Origin: Solitalea koreensis
GTDB lineage: Bacteria; Bacteroidota; Bacteroidia; Sphingobacteriales; Sphingobacteriaceae
Length of the DNA: 64,000 bases
Direction: 5' to 3'
Assembly (NCBI RefSeq): GCF_900182575.1
Contig: NZ_FXSZ01000001.1
Span: forward strand, 1-64,000
Shown here: positions 63,803 to 64,000 of the stretch, in pieces
Numbering within the stretch: position 1 is the first letter of the stretch
How the letters are laid out: every line of letters starts with the position of its first letter
The notes under the pieces: model-generated
Database searches by the model: none
The model's input: only the letters and a program-made list of their open reading frames with translations
What the model was told of the DNA's origin: nothing
Program-made: the position numbers and the translations under genes

Positions 63803-64000
63803 TCGAAATTAAAGACATCTATAAATCGTTTGATGATAAACAAGTTTTAAAAGGCATTACCTCCACTTTTAAAGAAGGTAGTTGTAACTTGATTATCGGA
63901 GCGAGTGGTTCGGGAAAAACCACGCTGATTAAGTGTATGGTAGGTTTGCATGAAGTAGATTCTGGCGAAATTTTATATAATGATCGGGATTTTGCAAATC
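63799..64000 (+). CDS. mlaF: MlaF-family ABC ATPase, 5' part only (cut by window edge)
   Basis: ATG at 63799 overlaps the mlaE stop by four bases. The 67 residues present, MIEIKDIYKSFDDKQVLKG onward, include Walker A GASGSGKTT and KCMVGLHEVDSGEILYN, typical of the ATPase of an MCE-type transporter. The Q-loop, signature and Walker B lie beyond the end of the window. An MCE-domain gene (mlaD-like) would be expected next. Confidence 0.9.
   Translation, partial: MIEIKDIYKSFDDKQVLKGITSTFKEGSCNLIIGASGSGKTTLIKCMVGLHEVDSGEILYNDRDFAN

Overview
The window looks like chromosomal DNA of a Bacteroidota member, most likely Sphingobacteriales (Pedobacter/Solitalea-like). The basis is three SusC/SusD pairs, FecR anti-sigma factors with a DUF4974-type C-terminus, a long-form IspG, a short LID-less adenylate kinase, a split atpD-atpC unit, AT-rich spacers, and promoters of the Bacteroidetes type (TTTG, about 19 nt, TAnnTTTG). 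There is no phage, insertion sequence, CRISPR array or rRNA.

Layout. 0.1-2.5 kb: gap and pgk on the minus strand. 2.6-13.8 kb: three tandem tRNA-Glu genes, then two minus-strand SusC/SusD pairs, then a fourth identical tRNA-Glu. The first SusC gene carries a one-base frameshift just after its signal peptide. 14.2-28.6 kb: a FecI/FecR-like sigma/anti-sigma pair, then a plus-strand run of STN-domain SusC, SusD, a DUF4843-like lipoprotein, a PKD-like lipoprotein, a TlpA-type thioredoxin, an S46 dipeptidyl-peptidase, a decayed thioredoxin remnant and a second TlpA. I read this as a regulated uptake system, possibly for peptides. 28.6-37.3 kb: an outer-membrane beta-barrel receptor-like protein, an alpha-amino-acid-ester-hydrolase-like enzyme, a small conserved protein, an alpha-galactosidase-like enzyme and a 1-Cys peroxiredoxin. 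37.5-37.85 kb: an MgtC/SapB pseudogene not previously called as an ORF. 37.8-42.9 kb: obgE, adk, tRNA-Arg, an RmlD-like reductase and atpD-atpC. 42.9-49.9 kb: an ABC ATPase, an outer-membrane protein with an ECF sigma/anti-sigma pair, a GH92 alpha-mannosidase and an unknown outer-membrane protein. 50.0-61.8 kb: a minus-strand tetrapyrrole cluster in transcription order ispG, hemA, hemC-hemD fusion, hemB, hemL, histidine kinase, response regulator, hemE, hemG. 61.9-64.0 kb: a PspC-domain protein, an SDR, and mlaE with the 5' end of mlaF cut by the window edge.

The least ordinary signals are the two gene remnants (thioredoxin and MgtC), the frameshifted SusC, the SusCD block flanked by identical tRNA-Glu copies, a family of short quasi-palindromic spacer 'words' recurring between housekeeping genes and apparently also inserted in frame in ispG, and a second family of dispersed palindromes (TGAGCGRAGTCGAAA type). 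The heme cluster also contains a two-component system whose kinase has almost no periplasmic loop. All functional calls come from reading motifs by eye; no database search was run.
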